Positions 16,778 to 25,497 are shown, numbered from the stretch's first letter. The stretch: DNA of 51,201 bases from CAYRYU01 sp964428355 (GCA_964428355.1 CAYRYU010000049.1:1-51201); one strand, 5' to 3'. Numbers and translations: made by a program. The notes: generated by a model not told the origin, from the sequence alone.

Positions 16778-17632
16778 ATGAGTTCGAATTCCGTCAAAAG
16801 CATCAGGAGTCTCTTCCAGGGCGCCTTCACCGAAGGTTCACTTTCGAAGGCTTCGTTCCAGACGCTCGAGGTTCTCGATCTTGGGGCTGAGATCCAGTCG
16901 GGCCTGGGTATCTCCGTTAACGCGGTTTCCTCATCGGAAGTGGTTCTGGTGACGATCCTGGTCGACGATTCGGGCAGCATCCGGTTCAAGGCGAATGCCC
17001 AGACCGTCAGGACGGGGCACAACGAGGTGCTCAAGGCAATGATCGAATCCAAACAGGGTTCCAATATCCTGGTTCACACGTGCTACCTTAACGGGGCGGT
17101 TCTGTTCCCCTTCCTGCCGCTGATGTTGATCGACGAGGAGGAAAGGCAGCGGACGGGTCTCGTCAGGTACATGCGGAATCCGCAGGTAGTGGATATGACC
17201 TCGGCAAATTATGATCCGAACCTGGGAACTCCTCTTTACGACCAGGCCGTCGTGACACTGGCGCGGGTGCTTGCAAAGTATCGCGAGTTCAACGAGGCCG
17301 GGGTAGTCGCCAGGACGATCACCCTCCTGATCACCGATGGTGCGGACGAGCACTCCACGCGGTCGAATGCCGGCACGGTCCGGATGCTTGCGGAAGACAT
17401 GCTCGGCGAGAGCCACATCATCGCAGGAATGGGTATCGACGGGGGGGGATCGGTCGATTTCCGCAAGGTTTTCAGGGAAATGGGCCTTCGCGATGAGTGG
17501 ATACTGACTCCGGGAACCTCGGCCATGGAAATCAGGAAGGCGTTCCGCGTGTTTTCCCAGTCGGCGATCCGGGCAAGCCAAAATGCCCTCGCGTTTTCGA
17601 AGGCCGCGGTCTCGGGCTTCCTGGCGGGTTGA
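16778..17632 (+). CDS. TerY/YegL-like vWA domain protein
   Basis: 284 residues. The vWA fold spans most of the protein: beta strand VVLVTILVDDSGSI with MIDAS D63-x-S65-x-S67, GTPLYDQAVVTLARVL with the MIDAS threonine, and TITLLITDGADEHS with the third metal loop. No signal peptide or membrane segment is seen, so it is cytoplasmic. AAAGGAGG precedes the ATG, and the gene follows the nicotinamidase-like gene by 29 bases. In the TerY-P triad the vWA protein is thought to act as a metal-dependent adaptor whose phosphorylation is set by the kinase and phosphatase. It ends 37 bases before the convergent RND gene; no clear terminator is seen in that spacer. Confidence 0.9.
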   Translation: MSSNSVKSIRSLFQGAFTEGSLSKASFQTLEVLDLGAEIQSGLGISVNAVSSSEVVLVTILVDDSGSIRFKANAQTVRTGHNEVLKAMIESKQGSNILVHTCYLNGAVLFPFLPLMLIDEEERQRTGLVRYMRNPQVVDMTSANYDPNLGTPLYDQAVVTLARVLAKYREFNEAGVVARTITLLITDGADEHSTRSNAGTVRMLAEDMLGESHIIAGMGIDGGGSVDFRKVFREMGLRDEWILTPGTSAMEIRKAFRVFSQSAIRASQNALAFSKAAVSGFLAG

Positions 17633-17669
17633 GCCCTGGCGGGCGGATTCGGTCCGGTCCGGTTTTGTC

Positions 17670-20600
17670 TCAGATGAATTTCCCGATGAATCCCATGAAG
17701 AGTTCGGTGATGTCGTCGAGCAGGATATAGGTTACGGGGATGAAGGTCAGGGTCAATATCGTCGACACCGTCAGACCTCCTATAACCGTGATGGCCAGCG
17801 GTTGGTAGAAATCCGAACCTGCCCCGATGCCCAGCGCGAGGGGGAACATTCCAAGAAGAGTCGTCAGGACCGTCATCAGGATTGGCCGGAGACGAATATC
17901 CCCGGATCTGACACACGCTTCGATCTTGGTCTCTCCAAGTTCCTGGCGGCGCTGGTTGATGAACTCCACAAGAATGATCCCGTTGTTGACCACGATTCCT
18001 CCGAGCATGATGATTCCTATCATGGCGGTGATGGAGAGTGCAAAACCCGAAAGCCTCAAGGAGAGAACCACCCCGATGATCGAGAGGGGCATGGTGAACA
18101 TGATGATGAACGGATAGACAAAGGATTCGAACTGGGCGGCCATGATCATGTAGACCAGGGCGATTGATGCGAACAGGGCGATGAAAAGGTTTTTGAATGC
18201 CTCCATTCGCTCTTCCTCCTCGCCGCCCATGTTGATTTCGTAGCCGGGGGGAAGCTTGAATCCCTTCAGCTTTTCCTGGATGTCCAGGATGACCGCTTGG
18301 AGCGGCCGTTTCTCGATGTCGGCCTGGACCTTGATGACGCGCTTGAGATTCTTTCGTTCGATCTTGGTGAATCCCTTTTCCTCGTAGACCCGGGCAATCT
18401 GGGAGAGGTTGACGATTTTGTCCTTTTCGAGTGTCAGCTCGAGCTTCTTCAGTTTCTCGATCTCGTTCTTGTAATCGTCCGCGGCTTCGACCCGGATGTC
18501 GTATTCCTCGTTCAATTCCTTGTATTTTCCGGCAAGGAGGCCATAGACGAAGGCCCGGGTCATCCCCGCGATGGTCGAGAGGTCCGACCCCAGATCCTTG
18601 ATCTTCTCACGGTCGAACTCGATCTTGACCTCGGGCCTCCCGCTTCGGACGCCGTCGTCGAGATCCTTGAGCCCCGGAACATCGCGGATGGCGGCGGCTA
18701 CCTGGGGACAGATCTTCTTGATCTGCGCATAATCGTCGCCCGAAACCTCGATCTGGACAGCTTTACCGCCTTCGTGCCCACCCATCTTGGGCTCCCCGAA
18801 CGTCACGTTCCTGATTCCCGGGATTTCCTGGACCTTCGGTCGAAGTGCGGTCAGGACTTCGGTCGTAGTCCGCTTCCGGTCTTCCTTGGCCTTGAGGACA
18901 ACGGTGATGTTGGCTTCCCCCATTTTCGTCGAGGAGAGAATCTTGTCCACTTCGGGAACGACCTTGGTCAATCCCTCGATCCGGGCCGTGATCGCATCGG
19001 TGTTTTCGATCGATGTCCCTTCGGGGGTTTCCACCGTGATCACGAAGATTCCGCGGTCCATTTGCGGGAAGAACTCCATCGCTGGGAAGAACTTCAGGGA
19101 GATCCAGAAAACCGCGAGGGTTCCCACGAAGTATGGAAGGCGGGTGTACCACCTGGATACGATCAAACCCAGAAAAACGACGTAGACCTTTCTCAAGAAT
19201 TCGAAAAGGGTATCGAAAACCAGGAAGAGGGTGTTCTTCAGCACAAACATCACCAGGTCGACCGTGAGGGCGAGAACGAGGGGGAAGGCGAGAACCCCGC
19301 CGACGACCTTCAACAGTATCGGAACCTGTTCCGGCTTGAGATACAGGACCGCGCCCAGGAGGGCTCCCGATCCCAGGAGCGTAAAAACCCAACGTCTGGA
19401 GGCCAGAAAGGTGTCATACAAGCCCTTGTAGACCGATTTGGCCAGGATCATCATGGGAACGGGTTCCACGTTCAGGAATCTGGAACACAGCATCGGGACT
19501 GTGGTGACTGCAACCAGCATCGAAGCGAGAAGTGCGTAAACGATCGTCAGGCTCATGTTGATGAAGATTTCGCCGACGAACCCGGGAACGAAGCCTATGG
19601 GGACGAACACCACGACGGTAGTCATCGTCGAGGCGAAAATCGGGAGCATCACCTCATTGGCGGCATCCACCGCATTGGTTTTCCGGTCTCGATCCTTGCG
19701 TTCCATGAAGAAACGGAAGGTGTTCTCGAGCACCACGATGGAGTTGTCGACCATCATGCCCACTCCGAGTGCGAGTCCGCCAAGGGTCATCAGGTTGAGC
19801 GTCATTCCCTTCTTAAGGAGCATGAATGGGAAGGTCATGATGACGGCAAGAGGGATGCTGAGGCCGATGATGGCAGTTGAGCGAAGGTTCTTGAGGAAGA
19901 TGAAAAGGACGATGATTGCCAGGATCGATCCGTCGCGGGCGTTGGACTTGACCATCTCGATCGAGTCCCGGATGAAGTCGCTCCGGTCGTTTCCGATGGT
20001 GATTTTGAGCTTCCCGAGATACTTTGCCTCGATCTTGGGGATCAGCTTCTTCACCTCGTCGGACAGGAGGACGGGATTCGCGTCAGCCTCGCGCTTGATG
20101 GAAAGGGTGACTGCGGGTTTCCCGTCGAGCCGTGAAACAGACTCAACGTCCTTGAAGGAGTCCTCGACCCGTGCGAGTTCGGACAGGTAAACCGGCCTGC
20201 CCTGCATCTCTTTGATGATGATGTTTCCCAGAGCCTGGGGGGAAGGAGATTCGCCTTCGGAGCGGATGAGATATCGGAAATTCCCTTCGGTGATGTTCCC
20301 CACCGAGGTGTTCTGATTGTCTGTGGAGATTGCCTTGATAACGTCGTTGATGGTGAGGTTCATGGCCCTTAGCTTTTCGGGGAAGACCTTCACCCGGATC
20401 TCCCTTTCCCGTCCTCCCAGCACCTCGACGTTCGCGACCCCGCCCACTCGTTCGAAAGCTGGCCGGATCTCCTTGTCGGCGAGTTGCCTGAGAGCCTTCA
20501 GATCGTAGTCGCCGCCGAGGGACACATCCAGCACCGGCTGGGCGTTGATGTCGAGTTTCGCGACGGTGACCTGCTCGATGTCGCGGGGAAGCTCGCGTTT

Positions 20601-20945
20601 GGCGATGTCGACCTTCTCGCGCAGGTCAACCGCGGCAAGGTCGATGTTGGTTCCCCAGTTGAACTCCACGCTGATCCAGGAATAACCCTCGAAGGAGGTC
20701 GAGGTCACGCGCTTGATGTTCTCGACGGTGTTGACCTCCTGCTCGATCTTCCGGGTGACGATGTTTTCCATCTCGGCCGGATCGACTCCGGGATATGGTG
20801 TCTGGATGAAGGCGAGCGGAATCTCGATGTTGGGAAAGAGGTCGACGTTCAAGGTCAGGAGGGAACCGACGCCGAGAAAAGCCACTGCCGCAAGAAGCAT
20901 GGTCGCCGCGACCGGCCTGTCGACGGAGATTTTCGGAATGTTCAT
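17670..20945 (-). CDS. RND efflux pump inner-membrane transporter (HAE1/AcrB type)
   Basis: 1091 residues, slightly longer than the ~1040 usual for AcrB-type pumps. The N-terminus SVDRPVAATMLLAAVAFLG and DLFPNIEIPLAFIQTPYPGVDPAEME are typical of the family. TM4 carries the proton-relay aspartate in LGVGMMVDNSIVVLENTFRF. Two periplasmic loops flank the central membrane block, and the second half ends in IMLGGIVVNNGIILVEFINQ and a final TM. An extra hydrophobic insertion around residues 505-600 (LVLALTVDLVMFVLKNTLFL) explains the added length and is unusual. It exports drugs, dyes, metabolites or metals using the proton gradient. It is the last gene of the tetR-tolC-mfp-rnd operon, 12 bases after the adaptor gene. 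Confidence 0.95.
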   Translation of the reverse strand: MNIPKISVDRPVAATMLLAAVAFLGVGSLLTLNVDLFPNIEIPLAFIQTPYPGVDPAEMENIVTRKIEQEVNTVENIKRVTSTSFEGYSWISVEFNWGTNIDLAAVDLREKVDIAKRELPRDIEQVTVAKLDINAQPVLDVSLGGDYDLKALRQLADKEIRPAFERVGGVANVEVLGGREREIRVKVFPEKLRAMNLTINDVIKAISTDNQNTSVGNITEGNFRYLIRSEGESPSPQALGNIIIKEMQGRPVYLSELARVEDSFKDVESVSRLDGKPAVTLSIKREADANPVLLSDEVKKLIPKIEAKYLGKLKITIGNDRSDFIRDSIEMVKSNARDGSILAIIVLFIFLKNLRSTAIIGLSIPLAVIMTFPFMLLKKGMTLNLMTLGGLALGVGMMVDNSIVVLENTFRFFMERKDRDRKTNAVDAANEVMLPIFASTMTTVVVFVPIGFVPGFVGEIFINMSLTIVYALLASMLVAVTTVPMLCSRFLNVEPVPMMILAKSVYKGLYDTFLASRRWVFTLLGSGALLGAVLYLKPEQVPILLKVVGGVLAFPLVLALTVDLVMFVLKNTLFLVFDTLFEFLRKVYVVFLGLIVSRWYTRLPYFVGTLAVFWISLKFFPAMEFFPQMDRGIFVITVETPEGTSIENTDAITARIEGLTKVVPEVDKILSSTKMGEANITVVLKAKEDRKRTTTEVLTALRPKVQEIPGIRNVTFGEPKMGGHEGGKAVQIEVSGDDYAQIKKICPQVAAAIRDVPGLKDLDDGVRSGRPEVKIEFDREKIKDLGSDLSTIAGMTRAFVYGLLAGKYKELNEEYDIRVEAADDYKNEIEKLKKLELTLEKDKIVNLSQIARVYEEKGFTKIERKNLKRVIKVQADIEKRPLQAVILDIQEKLKGFKLPPGYEINMGGEEEERMEAFKNLFIALFASIALVYMIMAAQFESFVYPFIIMFTMPLSIIGVVLSLRLSGFALSITAMIGIIMLGGIVVNNGIILVEFINQRRQELGETKIEACVRSGDIRLRPILMTVLTTLLGMFPLALGIGAGSDFYQPLAITVIGGLTVSTILTLTFIPVTYILLDDITELFMGFIGKFI

Positions 20946-20957
20946 CTTCGGGCTCCC

Positions 20958-22061
20958 CTAGGGTTTTCCCGTTCCGGAACCGGTTTGTGGGGGCTCGGAC
21001 TTTTCGGATTCGGTTCGCTGGGGGGGTGGTTGTTCAGGCCCGGCGGGCTTGGGAATCACCACTTCGGTCCCGTCTGAAAGATTCTCCTGGCCCACAACCA
21101 CGATCGGAACGGAAGGGTCGAGCCCTTCCACCTGGGCTTTGGAACCTTCCCGGGCGACAACGGTCACCTGGTTCTTCTTTCCACGCCCCTGGACGACCGA
21201 GAAAACGAAGGTCTTGCCGCTTTCGGAGACGAGCGCCTGGATCGGAACGAGTGGAACCTCGTTTGCAGTCGAGAGTACGATCTCGCCCTTGAGGAACATG
21301 TTGGCTTTCAGTTTCAACTCCGGATTTTCGACGAGGATTTTCACGAGGAACGATCGAGAGGAATCCGCATAGAGATCGACGTGAGCGATCTTCCCCTGGA
21401 AACCCCCTTCGACGGAACACGCCTGCCCCGGTTTGATACGGGCGATGATATTCTCCGGGATCCTGACCTCGATGAAAACCTTCCTCAGATCGATCACCTT
21501 TCCTGCGACAACCCCCGGGGAGATTCCTTGACCGGGGAAAACCTGACGATTGACGAAAAACCCCCCGATCGGGGCTTTGAGCGTGGCGCGCTCGAGGTTC
21601 AATCGGGCGAGATCGAGGGCGGCTTTCGCCTGCTTCACAGAACTTTTCGCGCTGGCGAATGCGGTTTCGGCAAGGTCGAACACCTTCTCGTTGATGACCT
21701 TGCGGTCGGCGAGAACCTTGTTCCGTTCGAAATCGCGCTGGGTCTCCTTCTCCTTCTGCTCCGCCATCTGGAGCGCGGCTTCCGCCTGCTGGACCGCGAT
21801 CTGGAAACGCTCCTTCTCGAGAAGGACGATAGGACCGCCTTCCGTGACGGGATCCCCGTTTTCCAGAAGGATCTTGTCCACCCTTCCCGAGACATCGGAT
21901 GTCACGAAGCCTTCGACGAAGGGTTTCACTTCACCGGAAAATCCGATCATGTCCCGGATGGAGCCGAAGGTGACCGGTTCGACGTTCACCGGCACCGCGG
22001 CGAAAAGAGTCGGGGAGATCAGGAAAATCGACAATGCTGCAACCAAAATCGGATGTTTCAT
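20958..22061 (-). CDS. RND membrane-fusion (periplasmic adaptor) protein
   Basis: 367 residues from ATG 22061, whose ATGA overlaps the stop of the TolC-type gene. A signal peptide is clear (MKHPILVAALSIFLISPTLFA). The lipoyl half-motif GRVDKILLENGDPVTEG is followed by a long alpha-hairpin (residues about 80-165, Gln/Glu/Ala/Lys-rich), the second half LKAPIGGFFVNRQVFPGQ and beta-barrel and membrane-proximal domains. The C-terminal tail is Pro/Ser/Glu-rich and probably disordered. It bridges the RND transporter and outer-membrane channel. Translational coupling with its neighbours supports one tripartite complex. Confidence 0.93.
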   Translation of the reverse strand: MKHPILVAALSIFLISPTLFAAVPVNVEPVTFGSIRDMIGFSGEVKPFVEGFVTSDVSGRVDKILLENGDPVTEGGPIVLLEKERFQIAVQQAEAALQMAEQKEKETQRDFERNKVLADRKVINEKVFDLAETAFASAKSSVKQAKAALDLARLNLERATLKAPIGGFFVNRQVFPGQGISPGVVAGKVIDLRKVFIEVRIPENIIARIKPGQACSVEGGFQGKIAHVDLYADSSRSFLVKILVENPELKLKANMFLKGEIVLSTANEVPLVPIQALVSESGKTFVFSVVQGRGKKNQVTVVAREGSKAQVEGLDPSVPIVVVGQENLSDGTEVVIPKPAGPEQPPPQRTESEKSEPPQTGSGTGKP

Positions 22062-23737
22062 GGCTTGACCTCCGGGGGGATGGGAGTCGACGATGCACTC
22101 GGGATCTCGTCGGGGGACCGGGGCACGGGGATTGGAAGCGGTTCGGAAGCATTCGTGAGGGGGAAGCATTCTCCTGCGTCCGGAAGTGGGATGGTGCCCG
22201 AAGCGTCGAGGACCGGGGCCGGCGCGGATGCATCCATCGGGGACATAAGCTCGACCTCTTCCGAAGCGGTTGCCAGCGCAAGCCCCGGGAGCAGGTCTGC
22301 GGTTCCCGATGCGGACGAGATATTCCGGGCGAGGTACTCCCAGTCAGCGGGAACCGGTATCGCTCCCTCGTCAAGGGTCTTGAGCCGGTCGGGCTGGTTG
22401 GTCAGGAGAAAGATTTCCGCCCCGCGGACCCGTTCGTCGTAATAGGCATTGACTGCGGTCTGGGCGGAATTCGTGAGCGTGATCTGGGCGTCGACGAGCT
22501 CCACGATCGAGGCGTCGCCGGTCTGGTAACGGGTCGCGACGACCCGCATGTTCTCGCGGCTCTGCTCGAGAGCCTTTTCTGCAAAGGCGATCCGGTTCCT
22601 CACCTCGTCGTAGTCGCCCAGTGCCTTGCTGAGCGTGGCCTTCTTGTCGTTCTCCAGCTCCTTTCGGACGAGCTTCGCCATCTCGAGGTTCTTTCGGATC
22701 CTCTCAACCTCGATGTTGAGATCACCGCTGTCAAAAACGGGCGCGGTAAGGGAAAAATAGACCGAATAGTCGCGGGTGTCGCGAAGGAGCGAAACCTCCC
22801 GCCCGTAGTTGTACTTTCCGCCCAGATTGAGTGTCGGTAGATGGGCGCTTTTCGCGGCCTGGGAAGTCTTTTCCAGGATGGCGATATCGCTTTTTGCCAG
22901 CGCAAGGTCGAGGTCACGCTCGAGGAGAAGAGCTTTCGCCTCGGAAGCGGAAATCTCGAAAAGGGGGTATTTGAGGCTTGGAGGTAGATGGAGGCGGGTC
23001 TGGGAGGGGTCATCGGCGTTCAGGAGCGCAGCAAGGTCGAACAGGAGGTTCTGGAAGGTGCTCTTTTCCTTGACCAACGAAGCCTCGATGTTGGCCTGCT
23101 GGACTTCGATGCGGAGGATGTCGTTCCTCAAGGCGAGCCCGACCTCCATGTTGATCTTCGCGATTTCCAGGAGAACGCCAATGAGACGGAGGTTTTCCTG
23201 GTTGATCTTGATGAGCTCCTGCTGCTTGAGAAGCTGGAAGAAAACCCGGGAAATCTGTTTCATGAACTCCAGTGCCGTCCGGGTTCGCACTGTCTCCGCG
23301 GCAGCCTTCTTCAGCTCGGACAGGTCGCATTGGAGGGTGTTCGCCTTTCCGAGAGCCGGGAAAGCCTGTGTCAGGCCAAGAGAATAGAGGACCGTTTTTC
23401 CCTCGAGACCTTGTATCTTCTTTTGGGCATCGTCCAGGGCAAATTTCTGGGAATCGGACAAGGAGAAATCCACGTTCGGAACGAAGCTGTTCCGAGCTTT
23501 CCGGATATCCAGGCGGGCTTCCTCGATCCTCAACGCCTTGATCTTCAACCCCAGGTTTTCTCCCAGCCCACGGTCGATGAGGGTTCCGAGGTCCCCGGAG
23601 TGAGCCGGCCGACCCGCCTGGAATCCCAAGAACAGGAGCAGGAAGATGAGCGCGGGGGAAAGGACCGGAAGGGTTTTTCTTCCGTCAGCTTTCCCAATGT
23701 GTGTTCCATGTGTGACCTTTGCTATGGCTTCATTCAT
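22058..23737 (-). CDS. TolC-type outer-membrane efflux protein
   Basis: 559 residues from ATG 23737, which overlaps the end of the tetR frame by eight bases. A long N-terminus leads to a hydrophobic export segment (VLSPALIFLLLFLGFQAG). Two copies of the OEP repeat follow (SFVPNVDFSLSDSQKF, RVFFQLLKQQELIKINQENL; then LPTLNLGGKYNYG, VVATRYQTGDASIVELVDAQ). These are hallmarks of TolC-family trimers that form the exit duct. The last 75 or so residues (after LPGLALATASEEVELM) are Pro/Ser/Ala-rich, which TolC proteins normally lack, and could face the periplasm as a flexible tail. It shares an ATGA overlap with the adaptor gene downstream. Confidence 0.92.
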   Translation of the reverse strand: MNEAIAKVTHGTHIGKADGRKTLPVLSPALIFLLLFLGFQAGRPAHSGDLGTLIDRGLGENLGLKIKALRIEEARLDIRKARNSFVPNVDFSLSDSQKFALDDAQKKIQGLEGKTVLYSLGLTQAFPALGKANTLQCDLSELKKAAAETVRTRTALEFMKQISRVFFQLLKQQELIKINQENLRLIGVLLEIAKINMEVGLALRNDILRIEVQQANIEASLVKEKSTFQNLLFDLAALLNADDPSQTRLHLPPSLKYPLFEISASEAKALLLERDLDLALAKSDIAILEKTSQAAKSAHLPTLNLGGKYNYGREVSLLRDTRDYSVYFSLTAPVFDSGDLNIEVERIRKNLEMAKLVRKELENDKKATLSKALGDYDEVRNRIAFAEKALEQSRENMRVVATRYQTGDASIVELVDAQITLTNSAQTAVNAYYDERVRGAEIFLLTNQPDRLKTLDEGAIPVPADWEYLARNISSASGTADLLPGLALATASEEVELMSPMDASAPAPVLDASGTIPLPDAGECFPLTNASEPLPIPVPRSPDEIPSASSTPIPPEVKP

Positions 23738-24308
23738 TTTCCACCCCGTGAAGGAAGATTTCCAAAAGCGTGTCCAGCTCACCCTTGGTAGCTTTTATCC
23801 CTAGCTTCATCTCCCGGAAGATGAAGAAGTTGACCGAGCCCATCAACCCGAAGAGCATGACTTCAGGGTCGAGGTCCCTCAATGTCTTCTCCGAAACAGC
23901 CTTTCTGATCGCCTCCTTGAGCCGTTCGAACTCGGGGCGGCAGATCGAGACGAACCTCCGGAAAACCTCTTCCGGAAGACGTGCCTTCCGGTCTTCCATG
24001 ACCGCGCAAAGATCCTTGGTGTCCCGGAAGACGCGGAAGTAGGCGTTCATGACGTTCCGGATGATCTCACGGAATCCCTGTCGAAGATCGATCGCGGAAT
24101 GGAGGTGATCCCGAAGACCCATGAAATGCCGTTCCATGGCCTTGTCCAGGAGATCGTCCTTGTCCTTGAAATAACAGTAGAACGTTCCCTTCCCGAACCC
24201 GGCATCCTGGACGATCCGGTCAATCGTCGTGTTCGCATATCCGTTTTCAGCAAAAAGCCTGATGGCCACTTCGACCATCCGCTCCTGCTTCCTGAAATCC
24301 TTTTCCAC
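23730..24308 (-). CDS. TetR-family repressor of the efflux operon
   Basis: 192 residues. The N-terminal helix-turn-helix reads TTIDRIVQDAGFGKGTFYCYFKDKDDL (about 27-53), the classic TetR signature; the C-terminal two thirds form the ligand-binding helical domain. It is the first gene of the operon and overlaps the tolC-type start by eight bases, so repressor and pump are made from one message. A perfect palindrome lies between the promoter and its start codon (24324-24345), so autorepression relieved by a pumped ligand is the expected logic. The inducer is unknown. Confidence 0.94.
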   Translation of the reverse strand: MEKDFRKQERMVEVAIRLFAENGYANTTIDRIVQDAGFGKGTFYCYFKDKDDLLDKAMERHFMGLRDHLHSAIDLRQGFREIIRNVMNAYFRVFRDTKDLCAVMEDRKARLPEEVFRRFVSICRPEFERLKEAIRKAVSEKTLRDLDPEVMLFGLMGSVNFFIFREMKLGIKATKGELDTLLEIFLHGVENE

Positions 24309-24323
24309 ACGACCTCCGGCAAG

Positions 24324-24345
24324 TCTGACTGACCGGTCAGTCAGA
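24324..24345. promoter_or_regulatory. TetR operator, 22-bp perfect palindrome
   Basis: The core CTGACTGACCGGTCAGTCAG (24325-24344) is a perfect 20-bp palindrome, extended by one matching base pair on each side. It starts 9 bases downstream of the -10 box of the tetR promoter and ends 15 bases before the tetR ATG. Binding there would block early transcription. Confidence 0.88.
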
Positions 24346-24354
24346 GAGGGGCAG

Positions 24355-24383
24355 ATTCTAACCCTTTATTTTCCGCGTGTCAA
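24355..24383 (-). promoter_or_regulatory. Promoter of the tetR-efflux operon
   Basis: Minus strand: perfect -35 TTGACA (24383-24378), 17-base spacer, -10 TAGAAT (24360-24355). The expected transcription start lies at about 24348, immediately before the palindromic operator. Confidence 0.8.
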
Positions 24384-24406
24384 GACGTCGGCGGAAAAAA
24401 AGATGA

Positions 24407-24412
24407 TATAAT
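24407..24412 (+). promoter_or_regulatory. Candidate -10 box of the divergent plus-strand gene
   Basis: A perfect TATAAT sits 38 bases before ATG 24451. The -35 position at the right spacing (GACGTC) is poor, so the promoter may need an activator. It is about 60 bases from the TetR operator. Confidence 0.45.
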
Positions 24413-24450
24413 TCCTCCGGAGTCCAAGAATAATGCTTCAGGAGTTTGCG

Positions 24451-24948
24451 ATGGACAAGGAGATTCCCGAGACCGGATGTTGTCCCAGGTTCGACCCCGA
24501 GCCCTGGCAGGAGAAATTCACCGAATGGACGGGAAAAAGGTTCATCAAGGACAGCGTCTGGACCTTTTTCCATATCCCCCTCAATTTCGGGAAGGTCATC
24601 CGGCGGATGGACAGCAAAATCCGGGCATCGGGGGGGAAGATCCAGGATTGGCTGGTCCTTTCGGATCACACGTCGAGATGGAACATGGACCTCTACGCTG
24701 CGGTGGATAGAGAGATCCCGGGTGCCCGAAACGTCCCTCTTTCCGGAAAGTACTTTTCCAAGGTCTATGAAGGGCCTTTTCAGGACACAGGAAAGTGGTG
24801 CCAGGACTTCGAGTCCGATCTGAAGAGTCGGAACATGTCGGTGAGGAAATGGTACATGTGGTACACCACCTGTCCGGCCTGTGCAAAGGTATATGGGAAG
24901 AATTACGTCGTGATCCTCTCGGAGATCGAACCAACCGCAAACCATTGA
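24451..24948 (+). CDS. Conserved small cytoplasmic protein of a family often labelled 'hydrolase'
   Basis: 165 residues from ATG 24451, preferred over ATG 24433 because CAGGAG lies six bases before it. The protein matches, from memory, a widespread family recognisable by CCPRFDPEPW near the N-terminus, DSVWTFFHIPLNFGKVI, WLVLSDHTSRWNMDLY, and a C-terminal YTTCPACAKVYGKNYVV with a CxxC pair. Databases usually call this family a hydrolase, but I know of no demonstrated activity; the CC and CxxC pairs suggest metal or redox chemistry. It is transcribed divergently from tetR, so it may be co-regulated with the pump. Nine bases separate its stop from the next start. Confidence 0.75.
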   Translation: MDKEIPETGCCPRFDPEPWQEKFTEWTGKRFIKDSVWTFFHIPLNFGKVIRRMDSKIRASGGKIQDWLVLSDHTSRWNMDLYAAVDREIPGARNVPLSGKYFSKVYEGPFQDTGKWCQDFESDLKSRNMSVRKWYMWYTTCPACAKVYGKNYVVILSEIEPTANH

Positions 24949-24956
24949 AGGAGGAA

Positions 24957-25487
24957 ATGGAAAAGAGGGTCGAGAGGTTCTTCGGCTATTCTGTTGCCCT
25001 GCTCTTTTTCCTGGTCGGGTTGATCATGCTCCTTGGTGGAATCCGCGACCTTCAGGCGAATTACCGCGCTCTTTCGTGGAGACCGACCCGGGCAAAGGTA
25101 GTGGGTTGCTTTCCGAGTGTTGAAAAGAACGTCGATGAAGATTCGAACCCGTCTGAAACCTGGAGTTTGAACTTCAAGGTGATCTACGAATATGAATTCG
25201 GGGGAAAGAGTTTCCAGGGTTCGACGCGCCGCACCAGGGACCTGGGGACGGCCGAACCGACTCCGGCACAGGTGGCTTCGATGGTTCAGGAGTTGAGGGT
25301 AAGCCTGGGCGATGGATTCGTTGCCGTGGTCAATCCCGCCTCCCCTGCGGAATCGATGGTGGAACCTTCCCTCGGCCCTCCGATCGCTTTCACCCTCCTG
25401 GGCTTTGGAATGCTGGTCCTGGTGCGTTGGGTTTTCCGCCACGTCCGGCAGGCAAAGTCTTCGGAGGAGGACCAGGAATCCGTTTGA
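24957..25487 (+). CDS. DUF3592-like membrane protein
   Basis: 176 residues from ATG 24957, with AAGGAGG five bases upstream, overlapping the previous gene's context. One TM helix near the N-terminus (SVALLFFLVGLIMLLGG) is followed by a soluble beta-rich domain (WRPTRAKVVGC...FKVIYEYEFGGKSFQGST...AVVNPASPAESMVE). A second TM helix comes near the C-terminus (GPPIAFTLLGFGMLVLVRWV) and then a charged tail. This TM-beta-TM layout and the sequence style fit DUF3592, whose role is unknown. It ends at a strong terminator. Confidence 0.78.
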   Translation: MEKRVERFFGYSVALLFFLVGLIMLLGGIRDLQANYRALSWRPTRAKVVGCFPSVEKNVDEDSNPSETWSLNFKVIYEYEFGGKSFQGSTRRTRDLGTAEPTPAQVASMVQELRVSLGDGFVAVVNPASPAESMVEPSLGPPIAFTLLGFGMLVLVRWVFRHVRQAKSSEEDQESV

Positions 25488-25497
25488 TGCAAATAAA

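Noticed and set aside
12760..17632. Full tellurite-resistance operon
   Set aside because: Only the phosphatase/kinase/vWA triad is present; no TerC, TerD or TerB-like gene is visible.
17633..17669. Terminator between the vWA and RND genes
   Set aside because: Only a four-base-pair stem without T-run is seen in the spacer.
18297..19880. 527-codon plus-strand open frame
   Set aside because: Antisense to the RND transporter; composition (His/Asp/Glu-rich) reflects the complement of membrane segments.
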